Below, piece after piece: positions 13,717 to 22,779 of a stretch of DNA of 40,318 bases. A model generated the notes under the pieces. That model saw only the letters and a list, made by a program, of their open reading frames with translations. It was not told the origin of the DNA and ran no database searches. Location of the stretch: the NCBI GenBank assembly GCA_022786545.1, contig JALFXV010000060.1, positions 1-40,318 on the forward strand, in the 5' to 3' direction. Both the position numbers and the translations under genes were made by a program. Each line of letters opens with the position of its first letter. Within the stretch, counting starts at the first letter, position 1. The DNA is from Selenomonadaceae bacterium. GTDB taxonomy: Bacteria; Bacillota; Negativicutes; Selenomonadales; Selenomonadaceae.

Positions 13717-14793
13717 TTATTTGTCAGCAAATTTATCATCCAGGCAGAAAAATTCCTCTATCTGCCTCTCCATCACATCATTCACATCTTCGCCCTTCTG
13801 CCAGGCCTTTGCCCATTCCACGGTCTTCTCAATAGCCGTGTCAAGGTTCCAACGTGGCTTCCAGCCAAAGACAGCCTTCAGCTTTGAGCAGTCCAGCTTA
13901 AGGAAATTCGCCTCGTGGGGGCCGCCATCATACTCATTAATCCACTTGAGCCCTGCGCCCCACTTGCTCACAAACAGATCAACCAGTGCCCCCGTCTGGA
14001 AGCAATCCACATCATCAGGGCCTACATTGTAGTACCCGGCAAACTTTATATCCTCATACTGCCTTGCCGCAATCATCAGGTAGGCAGCCAGAGGCTCCAG
14101 CACATGCTGGTAAGGACGCGTGGAAAACGGATTCCTCACCACGATATCCTGACCGGCCACGGCAGCCCGGATACAGTCAGGCACAATCCTGTCATTGGAA
14201 AAATCACCGCCGCCGATGACATTGCCCGCCCTCGCCGTGGAGATTGCCACCCTGCCATCGGCAAAAAAACTGTTCTTATAGGAATGTGTCACCAGCTCGC
14301 TGCAGGACTTGCTGTTAGAGTATGGATCAAAGCCATCCAGCTCCTCGTTTTCCCTGTAGCCCCAGTGCCACTCCTTGTTCAGATAAACCTTGTCCGTAGT
14401 GACATTCAGAAATGACTTCACGCAGGCGCTGTTGCGCACGCATTCCAAAATATTTACTGTTCCCATCACATTGGTTTCATAGGTGTACACAGGCTCCTTG
14501 TAGCTGTCACGCACAATCGGCTGGGCAGCCAGGTGCAGGACAATTTCCGGCTGGCTTTCCTCAAATACCTGCTGCAAGGCTGCCAAATCCCGTATGTCCC
14601 CAATAACCGAATTGACTTCCTGATCAATGTTTGCCAGCTTGAAAAGTGACGGCTCCGTAGGCGGCAGCAGGCTATAGCCTGTCACCTCCGCCCCTGCCAT
14701 TGACAGCAGCTTGCAGAGCCAGGAGCCCTTGAAGCCGGTATGGCCTGTTACCAGTACCTTTTTGCCCTTATAAAAACTCAAATCAAATCCCAC
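13717..14793 (-). CDS. rfbG: CDP-glucose 4,6-dehydratase
   Basis: 358 residues, the normal length, starting at GTG 14793 6 bases after rfbF. SDR features: KKVLVTGHTGFKGSWLCKLL at the N-terminus (NAD site with FKGSW diagnostic of CDP-glucose dehydratases), LNVTTDKVYLNKEW (catalytic Thr-Asp/Lys region), DPYSNSKSCSEL with Y-x3-K, and ARAGNVIGGGDFSNDRIVPD. It converts CDP-glucose from RfbF to CDP-4-keto-6-deoxyglucose in the cytoplasm. Confidence 0.96.
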   Translation of the reverse strand: MGFDLSFYKGKKVLVTGHTGFKGSWLCKLLSMAGAEVTGYSLLPPTEPSLFKLANIDQEVNSVIGDIRDLAALQQVFEESQPEIVLHLAAQPIVRDSYKEPVYTYETNVMGTVNILECVRNSACVKSFLNVTTDKVYLNKEWHWGYRENEELDGFDPYSNSKSCSELVTHSYKNSFFADGRVAISTARAGNVIGGGDFSNDRIVPDCIRAAVAGQDIVVRNPFSTRPYQHVLEPLAAYLMIAARQYEDIKFAGYYNVGPDDVDCFQTGALVDLFVSKWGAGLKWINEYDGGPHEANFLKLDCSKLKAVFGWKPRWNLDTAIEKTVEWAKAWQKGEDVNDVMERQIEEFFCLDDKFADK

Positions 14794-14799
14794 AGACCA

Positions 14800-15573
14800 T
14801 CACCATACCTTCCAAGGGGCAGTGCCGCTTTTCCACATCTTCTCCAAATCATCCATCTCACGCTTCGTATCCATGCACTGCCAAAATCCCTTGTGCTGGT
14901 AACTCATCAGCTGACCTTCCTTTGCCAGCGTCATCAGTGGCTGCTGCTCAAACACGCAGCTATCATCTGTCAGATAATCAAAAACCTGCGGTTCCAGCAC
15001 CATATAGCCTGCATTTATCGGTGCGCTGTCCTTAGCGGACTTTTCCCGGAAGGAACGCACCGCGTTGTCACCGCCAATATTCAGGACACCTTTTGACTGG
15101 TCCAGCATAACAGACGTCAGGGTTGCCAGCTTTCCATGAGCCTTATGGAAATCCACCAGCTTGGCAATATTCACATCACATACGCCATCGCCATAGGTCA
15201 GCATAAAGGTTTCATTCCCTACATATTTTTGAATCCGCTTGATGCGTCCACCTGTCATGGTATGCAGCCCAGTATCTACTACGGTCACCTTCCATGGCTC
15301 TGAATGTTGCTCATGCAGTATCAGCTTATTCCCCTCCGTCAAATCAAAGGTAACATCGCTGGTATAGATAAAATAATTCTTGAACCATTCCTTGATATAG
15401 TGCTGCTTATAGCCTGCACAGATGACAAACTCATTGAAGCCATAGGCGGAATACTCCTTCATAATGTGCCACAGGATAGGCTTGCCACCTATTTCCACCA
15501 TGGGCTTTGGCTTGAACTGGGACTCCTCGGATATGCGTGTCCCGAATCCCCCGGCTAATAATACAACCTTCAC
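14800..15573 (-). CDS. rfbF: Glucose-1-phosphate cytidylyltransferase
   Basis: 257 residues, matching the family. GTG 15573 is preceded by GGAGGATG with 8-base spacing. The nucleotidyltransferase motif MKVVLLAGGFGTRISEESQF is at the N-terminus, followed by KPMVEIGGKPILWHIMKEYS, FMLTYGDGVCDVN (metal Asp) and EGQLMSYQHKGFWQCMDTKR. It makes CDP-glucose from CTP and glucose-1-phosphate, the first committed step toward 3,6-dideoxyhexoses. It is directly followed by rfbG and rfbH, as in Salmonella and Yersinia O-antigen loci. Confidence 0.96.
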   Translation of the reverse strand: MKVVLLAGGFGTRISEESQFKPKPMVEIGGKPILWHIMKEYSAYGFNEFVICAGYKQHYIKEWFKNYFIYTSDVTFDLTEGNKLILHEQHSEPWKVTVVDTGLHTMTGGRIKRIQKYVGNETFMLTYGDGVCDVNIAKLVDFHKAHGKLATLTSVMLDQSKGVLNIGGDNAVRSFREKSAKDSAPINAGYMVLEPQVFDYLTDDSCVFEQQPLMTLAKEGQLMSYQHKGFWQCMDTKREMDDLEKMWKSGTAPWKVW

Positions 15574-15577
15574 ATTT

Positions 15578-16600
15578 TCATCCTCCGATACATTTTATTT
15601 TATTAAATATATTTTGTATAATACATCTAGCTTTCTTAACATCTATGAAAACATTAACAACTTTTATAAAACATGCTATTGCATAAAATCGCTTATAATA
15701 ACGTAAATAATGTGAAAAATATTCCTTTCCCTTGTATATCTCATAAACCTCTTCTTTCAAACATCTGCTATCCCCATAATTTATATTCCCATCTAAATTG
15801 CAGTCCTTATAGAAAATACGCTTTGTAAAATATCCATATAACATATCTTTCTCTAAGTAATTTATACATGTGTTACTCAAAATTCCTTTTTTATAAAATT
15901 CCTTTAGAATACACAAATAATTATCATGAAAAACTTTAACTATCCCATATGAAACATCTTTATTTTTGACCTCACAAATATGCCCCCAATTTCTATGTAT
16001 AACAACTCCGTATTTTTTCTCATAAATCAACCTGCAAATTATGCCAACCTGCCATAAGTGCAAATCGCACCATTTTCTTTGGGTCGCTAAATTAACACAT
16101 TCATCGTGCCACAAAGAAATCCCACCACTCCAGGTAATCCAATATCCAATTCCTAACAAAAATGATTCAACCTCATAAAAAGCTTTAGTTGATGTATTGA
16201 TTTTATCAGACTTACCATTATCGAAAAAAAGTACAGGTTTTTTGCTACGATAAACTTCAACAGCATCACAAATTACAGATATACCGCGTCGAGAAATGAT
16301 AAAATTATCGTGCACTAACTTATGCAACACTCCATTTCCCAAGCTCATAACTAAAGGAAAATTCTCGTCTCTGATGTTTTTTTCATTACGATAATAAATA
16401 ACGTTTGAATATTTTCGCACAAAAGGTTCAATACGTTCTCTAGTATCGTCACTTGAAGCATTATCAGATATAACTATCTCAATCTTTTTTTCCACAAACT
16501 CCTGTAACTTTTCATAGGCAAGTAAAGCTTTTTCTAAGTAACGACCTCTATTGTATGTAGGTATACATATACTGACTAACGGAATATTTCCCTCTCTCAA
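15578..16600 (-). CDS. Family 2 glycosyltransferase
   Basis: About 340 residues. The frame is open to 16633, but GAGGTG is best spaced for TTG 16600 (ATG 16606 would sit directly on the ribosome binding site). The GT-A start IPLVSICIPTYNRGRYLEKA and VISDNASSDDTRERIEPF, followed by YYRNEKNIRDENFPLVMSL, defines GT2. Where a DxD-type motif is expected the protein reads HKLVHDNFIISRRGI, so the metal site is divergent. The C-terminal 150 residues are basic and aromatic-rich. It lies between another GT2 and rfbF in the operon, and should add a sugar to the lipid-linked glycan. The donor cannot be predicted. Composition is more AT-rich than rfbFGH. Confidence 0.82.
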   Translation of the reverse strand: MREGNIPLVSICIPTYNRGRYLEKALLAYEKLQEFVEKKIEIVISDNASSDDTRERIEPFVRKYSNVIYYRNEKNIRDENFPLVMSLGNGVLHKLVHDNFIISRRGISVICDAVEVYRSKKPVLFFDNGKSDKINTSTKAFYEVESFLLGIGYWITWSGGISLWHDECVNLATQRKWCDLHLWQVGIICRLIYEKKYGVVIHRNWGHICEVKNKDVSYGIVKVFHDNYLCILKEFYKKGILSNTCINYLEKDMLYGYFTKRIFYKDCNLDGNINYGDSRCLKEEVYEIYKGKEYFSHYLRYYKRFYAIACFIKVVNVFIDVKKARCIIQNIFNKIKCIGG

Positions 16601-16620
16601 TATCATCACCTCGTACAACT

Positions 16621-17478
16621 TTACCAAACACATCTAAATGCTACATACTTAGCTACATCTAAAAAGAAAAATTTAAACATTTTACTAAATTGTCTATTAT
16701 TAATACATACAGATATTTGATATTTTAGCAATCTCCATCCTTCTTTGGTGGCATAACCAAATGAATCCTGCAACCATTGATTTTCTCTATAAAAATGTCC
16801 CATTGCCCTATATCGGTTCCATAAATCTAACCAATCTGGTTCATGAGAATGTTTAACTACTGCATGTGCCACATACGCAATCTTCCTGCCAGACAGCAAC
16901 ATTTTTCCAGATGTATAAATATCTTCACAAATATCAACTAAGGGAAAACCTCCAACGTCTTTTAAGTCCTTCACACGATAAGCAGCGAATGAGTTTGACA
17001 AAAAAGCTGTTTTTATACCGTACGTTTTTATATCTTCCATGCTTTTTATCATGCTTATTGCAGGATAATTAAAGCTTCTGTCTGTAGCAGCATATATACT
17101 AGCATCATCGTGACCGATTTGCCTTCCATACGCTGCCCCCACATTACAATCATCAAATGCCGATAATAACCTCTCAAAGCATTTCTCATTCGGCAATCTG
17201 ACATCCTGTGTCATAAAAATTACTATATCTATATCAGCAGGTAATATATCTAATGCATATTGGCGCGTACCGCCATGGCTAAAGCTTGATTTTTCTATAA
17301 TCTCTATTTTCCACCCAAAATCATTAGCTATTTTCACCGTAGTGTCCTTAGAGCTGGAATCTATGAGCAAGTTACAGCTTGCCTGAACAGTCTGTAACGA
17401 AATTTCAGTTAAGAGATTATAAAAATTTTCTCCAGCATTGTACGTGGGAATTACTAATGCCACTTTCTTGTTTAACAT
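16621..17478 (-). CDS. Rhamnosyltransferase-like family 2 glycosyltransferase
   Basis: 285 residues from ATG 17478, which has GGAGATAG upstream (the frame is open to 17523 inside wbaP's end). Motifs: VALVIPTYNAGENFYNLLTE, LLIDSSSKDTTVKIANDFGW, KSSFSHGGTRQYALDI (FxHGxxRN-like box of WbbL/RgpB rhamnosyltransferases), IVIFMTQDVRLP (TQD in place of DxD) and a late PLVDICEDIYTSGKMLLSGR catalytic region (ED). It is the second gene of the polysaccharide operon, directly after the initiating transferase, so it probably adds the second sugar. Confidence 0.86.
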   Translation of the reverse strand: MLNKKVALVIPTYNAGENFYNLLTEISLQTVQASCNLLIDSSSKDTTVKIANDFGWKIEIIEKSSFSHGGTRQYALDILPADIDIVIFMTQDVRLPNEKCFERLLSAFDDCNVGAAYGRQIGHDDASIYAATDRSFNYPAISMIKSMEDIKTYGIKTAFLSNSFAAYRVKDLKDVGGFPLVDICEDIYTSGKMLLSGRKIAYVAHAVVKHSHEPDWLDLWNRYRAMGHFYRENQWLQDSFGYATKEGWRLLKYQISVCINNRQFSKMFKFFFLDVAKYVAFRCVW

Positions 17479-17491
17479 AAAACTATCTCCA

Positions 17492-18934
17492 TCAGTACGC
17501 ACCCTTTTTCTGCACCACTGCACTAAATGTCTTCATCAGATACTTCATATCAATCCACACAGACCAGTTCCTCACATACCATGTGTCCATCTGCACCCGT
17601 TCCTCATATGTGGTATCACTTCTGCCGCTGGTCTGCCACATGCCGGTGATGCCGGGACGCACCATGAGATATTCACGGATATTCTCGCCATACATCTGCA
17701 TCTCTGCCTCCACAATAGGCCGGGGACCCACAAGGCTCATTTCACCCTTCAGCACATTGACAATCTGCGGCAGCTCATCCAGGCTGGTTCTGCGGAGAAA
17801 TGCACCTAGCCGCGTTACCCTGGGGTCATTAGTCAGCTTGAAGCTGCGTTCCCATTCCTTTCTGGCAGCTGCATTTTCGGATAGATACTGTACCAATGCC
17901 TTATCAGCATCCTTCACCATGGTCTGGAATTTGTAGCAGGAAAAGAGCTTGCCGTTCCTGCCCACCCTGCGATGGGCAAATATCACCCTGCCCTTATTGT
18001 CTATGCCCACCAGCAATGCCAAAAGCATAATAAAAGGCAAAAGCAGGATACTGCCTGTTACTGTCACCACTATATCAAAGCAGAATTTGAACCAGCGATT
18101 ATACCAGCGGGACAGGTTATTCTTGCTCTTTATCACAGCCACCTGCTCCACAAATAGTGTGCTTATCTCCACGCTACCCAGGGGCGAGCCCACAAGGCTT
18201 GGCGTAAAAAGCACCGTATCCGTAAGATGCTGTATATCCATCAGCAGCTTTCGCATGGCATTTTCTGAAAGCCCCGGTGCAGCAACGATTACCGTCTGCA
18301 CCCCCTGCTCACTTATTACCCTGGCAGCATCTGCAAAGCCGCCGAGCAGCGGATACTGCTGTGGCAATTTCTCCGACACCGGGTGGTCATCCAGCACACC
18401 TATCACCTTGTAGCAGTAACAAAAATCATCCTGAAATGCTGACAACAATCTTTCTGCCGTCTTTCCTGCACCTATCAGCAGCACACGCTCCTGCAAAGCT
18501 TCCGCCTTCAGCATGATGTTGCCTGCCACATATCTGCCTAGTGCCACATACACAAAGGTAAATGCCCAAAAGCACCCGGCATAATATCTGGAAACCTGCA
18601 TACTGTTCCGCATCAGAAATATCAGCAGCATGTACATCAAAAAGCCAAAGCATATCCCCCGGAACACATCCCGTGCCATCTCCAGGGATGGCCTGTTGAG
18701 CCTATAGCCCTCTGCCAGCAGCATAATCAGCAAAAACATGCCCGGAATATATAAATATTGATAGTCCCAGGGCATCGCCATCATGTTGCTGGCATCCACC
18801 CGGAAAATCCCCTGCAAGCCAAGTGCCGTTCCCTCGGCAGCCAGCAGGGAAATGTAATCCGCCACTACCAGCAGCAAAACCGCAATCCTGCGCCCTTGAG
18901 CAATACTTCCTTGTTTCAAAATCCTTCCCACCAC
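17492..18934 (-). CDS. Undecaprenyl-phosphate sugar-1-phosphate transferase (WbaP-type), operon's initiating enzyme
   Basis: 480 residues. Four hydrophobic helices at the N-terminus are followed by a CoA-binding-like Rossmann domain (RVLLIGAGKTAERLLSAF, about 150-165) and the catalytic polyprenyl-phosphate transferase domain. The latter begins with a fifth helix (FDIVVTVTGSILLLPFIMLL) and continues HRRVGRNGKLFSCYKFQTM, RTSLDELPQIVNVLKGEMS and LVGPRP. It transfers a sugar phosphate (galactose or glucose in characterised WbaP relatives) to undecaprenyl phosphate. The start is uncertain: GTG 18934, GTG 18931 and TTG 18919 are all possible and GGAAGGA sits before the last. It is the first gene after the putative promoter at 18977-19007. 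A WbaP-type initiator combined with an ABC exporter is less usual than with Wzx/Wzy. Confidence 0.92.
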   Translation of the reverse strand: MVGRILKQGSIAQGRRIAVLLLVVADYISLLAAEGTALGLQGIFRVDASNMMAMPWDYQYLYIPGMFLLIMLLAEGYRLNRPSLEMARDVFRGICFGFLMYMLLIFLMRNSMQVSRYYAGCFWAFTFVYVALGRYVAGNIMLKAEALQERVLLIGAGKTAERLLSAFQDDFCYCYKVIGVLDDHPVSEKLPQQYPLLGGFADAARVISEQGVQTVIVAAPGLSENAMRKLLMDIQHLTDTVLFTPSLVGSPLGSVEISTLFVEQVAVIKSKNNLSRWYNRWFKFCFDIVVTVTGSILLLPFIMLLALLVGIDNKGRVIFAHRRVGRNGKLFSCYKFQTMVKDADKALVQYLSENAAARKEWERSFKLTNDPRVTRLGAFLRRTSLDELPQIVNVLKGEMSLVGPRPIVEAEMQMYGENIREYLMVRPGITGMWQTSGRSDTTYEERVQMDTWYVRNWSVWIDMKYLMKTFSAVVQKKGAY

Positions 18935-18976
18935 AACTTAACTTTGAAAATAACTAATATTAACTCATCTATATCC

Positions 18977-19007
18977 ATTATAATATCACAATCGTCCCCC
19001 CCCGCAA
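18977..19007 (-). promoter_or_regulatory. Putative polysaccharide-operon promoter with a G8 spacer tract
   Basis: On the minus strand TTGCGG (19002-19007) is followed by TATAAT (18977-18982) at 19 bases, and a run of eight G (18996-19003) sits between and partly inside the -35 box. Loss of two G would give the optimal 17-base spacing. The 9-mer CCGCAAGAC (19002-19010) is repeated inverted at 19043-19051. Confidence 0.5.
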
Positions 19008-19091
19008 GACATTTACGTTTTTTTATTTTTTTACTGCGCAAAGTCTTGCGGATGTAACTTTGGGATAAAGTCTGAGGCTAAGAATTTTTTA

Positions 19092-19142
19092 CAAAATAAA
19101 AAATACCTGCCGGCCAAGTATCTTCTACTTAGCCAGCAGGTA
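19092..19142 (-). terminator. Terminator of the his operon
   Basis: Arms 19104-19120 and 19126-19142 form a 17-bp stem (two G-U pairs in the minus-strand RNA) with a 5-nt loop, followed by TTTTTTATTTTGT. It lies just after the hisIE stop codon. Confidence 0.9.
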
Positions 19143-19170
19143 TCTGCTTTCCATGTAATATGATATTTGC

Positions 19171-19878
19171 TCAGTCCACAGGACGGATGCCGGTCTTGCC
19201 GGTAAACTTATGATAATTGCCGCCGTTGTGGCGATTGATAAGCTCGGCAAAAATCTCCTCCGGCTTAATATTGTGGTAAGCCAGCAGCACCAGGCAGTGA
19301 TACCACAAATCGCCCATCTCATAGATAATCTCATCCTTATTGAGATTTTTGGAGGCGATAACGGTCTCCACTGCTTCTTCTCCCACCTTTTTCAGGATTT
19401 TGTCCTGACCCTTTTCAAAGAGGTAATTAGTGTAGGAGCCTTCCTTAGGATTCAGCTGGCGGTCCTTGATGACGGCATACAGCTCGTTCATGATGCCCGC
19501 CAGGGCATTTTCATCGGCTACAGGCTGCTCTACTACTGCCAGTGCCTTATCATTTGGCAGCAGGCGGCGTCCGCTGAAGCAGGAGTACGTGCCTGTATGG
19601 CAGGCGCCGGAGCCTTGCTGGTGGACGATAACCAGCAAGGTATCACCATCGCAGTCATAATACATATCCTTGACCTCCTGCATGTTGCCGGAGGTTGCCC
19701 CCTTGTTCCACAGCTCCTGGCGGCTGCGGCTCCAGAACCAGGTGGTTCTGGTCTCCAGCGTCTTCTGCAGGGATTCTGCGTTCATATACGCCAGCATCAG
19801 CACCTGGCCATTTTCCTCCTGCACCACAGCAGGCACCAGCCCGTCAGCATCAAACTTAATCATCGAAATATCCAGCAT
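19171..19878 (-). CDS. hisIE: Bifunctional phosphoribosyl-AMP cyclohydrolase / phosphoribosyl-ATP pyrophosphatase
   Basis: 235 residues. The N-terminal HisI domain has [40 protein letters not shown] and [12 protein letters not shown], with zinc and metal Cys/His ligands. The C-terminal HisE domain (from about 130) has [31 protein letters not shown] and [15 protein letters not shown], a MazG-like pyrophosphohydrolase. It performs steps 2 and 3 of histidine synthesis. ATG overlaps the hisF stop (TGATG) and GGAGGT precedes it. It is the last gene of the operon. Confidence 0.97.
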   Translation of the reverse strand: MLDISMIKFDADGLVPAVVQEENGQVLMLAYMNAESLQKTLETRTTWFWSRSRQELWNKGATSGNMQEVKDMYYDCDGDTLLVIVHQQGSGACHTGTYSCFSGRRLLPNDKALAVVEQPVADENALAGIMNELYAVIKDRQLNPKEGSYTNYLFEKGQDKILKKVGEEAVETVIASKNLNKDEIIYEMGDLWYHCLVLLAYHNIKPEEIFAELINRHNGGNYHKFTGKTGIRPVD

Positions 19879-20636
19879 CAGAATCTAACCTCCACTCCTC
19901 GTGACTTGAGATAATCCTTCACCTGGCGCACAGTGTACTGGCCATAATGGAACACGGAGGCAGCCAGCACGGCATCTGCCTTGCCCTCGGTCAGCACATC
20001 ATAAAAATGCTCCATCTTGCCTGCGCCGCCGGAAGCGATAACAGGCACATCCACAGCCTCGGACACCGCCCTGGTCAGGGGAATGTCGTAGCCGTCCTTT
20101 GTACCGTCAGCATCCATGCTGGTCAGCAAAATCTCTCCTGCTCCCAGCTCCGTGGCGCGCTTGACCCACTCAATCACATCAATGCCAGTAGGAGTCCTGC
20201 CGCCGTTGACATAGACCTCCCACTTTGCCTCGCCGCAGCGGCGGGCATCTACGGCCAGCACGATGCACTGGCGGCCAAACTTCTCCGCTCCCTGGCGGAT
20301 GATATCAGGATTTTTGACGGCAGCCGTGTTGACAGATGTCTTGTCCGCCCCTGCCTTCAGCATTTTCCGCATATCATCGGTAGTGCGGATGCCGCCCCCG
20401 ATAGTAAAGGGAATGAACACCTGGGAGGCACAGTCCCTGGCCACCTGCACGATGGTATCCCGCTGCTCATTGGAAGCAGTTATATCAAGGAATACCAGCT
20501 CATCGCACCGCTCCAAATCATAGCGGTGTGCCAGCTCCACAGGGTCACCGGCATCCCTCAGCCCCACAAAATTCGTGCCCTTGACCACCCGTCCTCCCTT
20601 GACATCAAGGCAGGGAATAATCCGCTTTGTGTACAT
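19878..20636 (-). CDS. hisF: Imidazole glycerol phosphate synthase, cyclase subunit
   Basis: 252 residues from ATG 20636, which has GGGGAGG at 8 bases; an ATG at 20642 overlaps the hisA stop but is too close to that site. (beta/alpha)8 barrel with [47 protein letters not shown] and [19 protein letters not shown]; catalytic Asp residues are at D10 (CLDVKGG) and in [13 protein letters not shown]. It makes IGP and AICAR using ammonia channelled from HisH. Confidence 0.97.
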   Translation of the reverse strand: MYTKRIIPCLDVKGGRVVKGTNFVGLRDAGDPVELAHRYDLERCDELVFLDITASNEQRDTIVQVARDCASQVFIPFTIGGGIRTTDDMRKMLKAGADKTSVNTAAVKNPDIIRQGAEKFGRQCIVLAVDARRCGEAKWEVYVNGGRTPTGIDVIEWVKRATELGAGEILLTSMDADGTKDGYDIPLTRAVSEAVDVPVIASGGAGKMEHFYDVLTEGKADAVLAASVFHYGQYTVRQVKDYLKSRGVEVRF

Positions 20637-20638
20637 AG

Positions 20639-21382
20639 TCATGCCTCCCCGGTTTCTGCACTCTCCACCAGCGCCACAGCCTCCTGCAAATCAAGGCTGC
20701 CGGTGTAAATGGACTTGCCCACGATGACGCCCTCAATGCCATCCTTTTCATAAGGCAGCAGCGCCCTGATATCCTCCAGGGACTTCACGCCGCCTGATGC
20801 CACCACCTTGGCGCCGCTTTCCCGTGCCAGCCTGGCAGTAGCCTCCACATTGACGCCGGACAGGGTGCCATCCCGGGAAATATCCGTGTAGATAATGGTC
20901 TTGACACCGGCCTTGGCCATCTCCTTGGCCAGGACTGTCACCTCCACATCGCCGGATACGCCCCAGCCGTCCACTGCCACAATGCCGTCCTTGGCATCAA
21001 TCCCTACGACTACCCGGTCGCCGTACTTCTGGCAGGCTTCCTTCACCAGGGCAGGATTACTGACAGCCACTGAGCCGAGAATAACCCGCTGCACTCCCAG
21101 GGACAGTACCTCATCAATGTTTTCCATCGTGCGGATGCCGCCACCCAGTTCCACAGGTATACTTACTGTATCCACAATTTTTTTGATTACCTCAAGGTTT
21201 ACCGATTTTCCGGCACGAGCCCCATCCAGATCCACCAGATGCAGGAATTTGCCGCCCTGCGCCTCCCACTTGGCGGCCATTTCCTCCGGCCTGTCGCTGA
21301 ACACGGTCTCCTGGGCAAAATTACCCTTGAACAGGCGGACGCACTTGCCGCCACGAATATCTATAGCAGGAAAAATAACCAT
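20639..21382 (-). CDS. hisA: Phosphoribosylformimino-5-aminoimidazole carboxamide ribotide isomerase
   Basis: 247 residues. ATG 21382 is chosen because [20 protein letters not shown] is the universal HisA start and GGGAGAG precedes it; the open frame to 21469 is not conserved. Barrel motifs: [49 protein letters not shown] and [13 protein letters not shown] (second catalytic Asp). The 180 bases between hisH and hisA contain a hairpin at 21518-21556 and an AT-rich stretch. Confidence 0.97.
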   Translation of the reverse strand: MVIFPAIDIRGGKCVRLFKGNFAQETVFSDRPEEMAAKWEAQGGKFLHLVDLDGARAGKSVNLEVIKKIVDTVSIPVELGGGIRTMENIDEVLSLGVQRVILGSVAVSNPALVKEACQKYGDRVVVGIDAKDGIVAVDGWGVSGDVEVTVLAKEMAKAGVKTIIYTDISRDGTLSGVNVEATARLARESGAKVVASGGVKSLEDIRALLPYEKDGIEGVIVGKSIYTGSLDLQEAVALVESAETGEA

Positions 21383-21517
21383 ATTTCTCTCCCAACTCAA
21401 TCTTAGCAAAATTCTATTGCCATTCCAGTACCATGCTGATGCAAGCTTTATCCAGGCATCGCATTTCATTTAATTTCCAATCTCATTTAATAAAAATTAA
21501 TTTAATTTAATTGAACC

Positions 21518-21556
21518 GCTCCCCCTGCCACCTATGCCTTGGCAGAGGACGGGAGC
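21518..21556 (-). other. Hairpin in the hisH-hisA gap
   Basis: GCTCCC (21518-21523) pairs with GGGAGC (21551-21556) and CTGCCA (21525-21530) with TGGCAG (21540-21545), giving a two-part stem. There is no U-run, so it is more likely an mRNA processing or stability element than a terminator. It is the only long gap within the otherwise tightly packed his genes. Confidence 0.45.
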
Positions 21557-21562
21557 CACCTG

Positions 21563-22168
21563 TCACATTTCAATAAAATTCTTCAGGACCTGCAGCCCTA
21601 CATCCCCCGATTTCTCAGGATGGAACTGGGTTGCCATCACATTGTCCTTGGCCACAGCCGCCGTAAGCTGCTCACCATACTCCGTTACCGCCGTAATCAC
21701 GCTGCCGTCCTCCGGCACGCAATGGTAGCTGTGCACGAAATAAAAATACGGGTGCTCCCCCAAATCCTTGAACAAAGGGTGCTTAGGCTCAGAAAAAGCC
21801 ACAGAATTCCAGCCCATGTGGGGAACCTTCAGCCCCGGCGCATTGATGCGGCGCACCATGCCCTTGAAGAGCCCCAGCCCCCTGGCGCCAGGGGATTCCT
21901 CGCTGCCCTCGAACAGAATCTGCTCGCCGATGCAGATGCCCAGCAGGGGCGTGCCATCAGCAATTTTTTTCCGGATAGCCGGTATCAGCCCGGTAGCCTC
22001 CAGATTGCTCATGCACTCGCCAAAATCTCCCACTCCCGGCAGCACCAGCTTGTCTGCCGCCAGAATCAGCTTTTCATCGCCGGTCACTATAACATCGTCA
22101 GCAAACTGCAGCAACGCCTTTTCCACGCTGAACAAATTGCCTACACCATAATCTATAACTGCAATCAT
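21563..22168 (-). CDS. hisH: Imidazole glycerol phosphate synthase, glutaminase subunit
   Basis: 201 residues. Class I glutamine amidotransferase: VIDYGVGNLFSVEKAL at the N-terminus, nucleophile Cys in PLLGICIGEQILFEGSEE, and catalytic His-Glu in MATQFHPEKSGDVGL. It supplies ammonia to HisF. The usual GxCLGMQ/GICLG motif reads GICIGEQ, a mild variant. Order hisB-hisH-hisA-hisF is standard. Confidence 0.96.
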   Translation of the reverse strand: MIAVIDYGVGNLFSVEKALLQFADDVIVTGDEKLILAADKLVLPGVGDFGECMSNLEATGLIPAIRKKIADGTPLLGICIGEQILFEGSEESPGARGLGLFKGMVRRINAPGLKVPHMGWNSVAFSEPKHPLFKDLGEHPYFYFVHSYHCVPEDGSVITAVTEYGEQLTAAVAKDNVMATQFHPEKSGDVGLQVLKNFIEM

Positions 22169-22188
22169 CTGCTGCCTCCTAACGCCTC

Positions 22189-22779
22189 TTACAGCATGCC
22201 CTTGGTAGAAGGGATTTCATCAGCTGTCTCCGGATTTATCTTCACGGCAGCATGGAGGGCACGGCCCAGTGCCTTGAAGATAGCCTCCACCTTATGGTGG
22301 GAATTGGTGCCGTACATCACCTTTACATGCAGGGTAATGCCAGCATTAAAGGCAAATGCCCGCAAAAATTCCTCCGTCAGCTCCGTATCATACCCGCCAA
22401 TCATCGGTGCCATAGTGCCGCCTGCATCGTAGACCAGGAACGGCCTGCCGCTGATGTCCAGGGAAACCAGCACCAGGGTTTCATCCATCGGCAGGAAAAA
22501 AGTGCCATAACGGGTGATGCCCTTTTTGTCCCCCAGGGCCTTCTGCACGGCCTGTCCCAGGGCAATACCGATATCCTCCACGGAATGATGCCCGTCTACC
22601 TCTATGTCGCCGTCACAGTTCAGTACCAGATCAAAACGCCCGTGAGCGGCAAACAGGGTCAGCATGTGGTTAAAAAAGCCGATACCGCTTTCCACATCAG
22701 CCCTGCCGCTGCCATCCAGAGCTATGGTCAGGTCAATCTTCGTTTCCTTAGTTTCACGAATTACGTTGCCGCTTCTCAT
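22189..22779 (-). CDS. hisB: Imidazoleglycerol-phosphate dehydratase
   Basis: 196 residues from ATG 22779, overlapping the hisC stop by one base (TAATG) with GGAGGAG upstream. Motifs GIGFFNHMLTLFAAHGRFDL, DGHHSVEDIGIALGQA and GGYDTELTEEFLRAFAFNAG, then GTNSHHKVEAIFKALGRAL carry the duplicated His/Glu manganese ligands. Monofunctional: there is no histidinol-phosphatase domain as in enteric HisB, so that step needs a separate enzyme not in this window. Confidence 0.97.
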   Translation of the reverse strand: MRSGNVIRETKETKIDLTIALDGSGRADVESGIGFFNHMLTLFAAHGRFDLVLNCDGDIEVDGHHSVEDIGIALGQAVQKALGDKKGITRYGTFFLPMDETLVLVSLDISGRPFLVYDAGGTMAPMIGGYDTELTEEFLRAFAFNAGITLHVKVMYGTNSHHKVEAIFKALGRALHAAVKINPETADEIPSTKGML

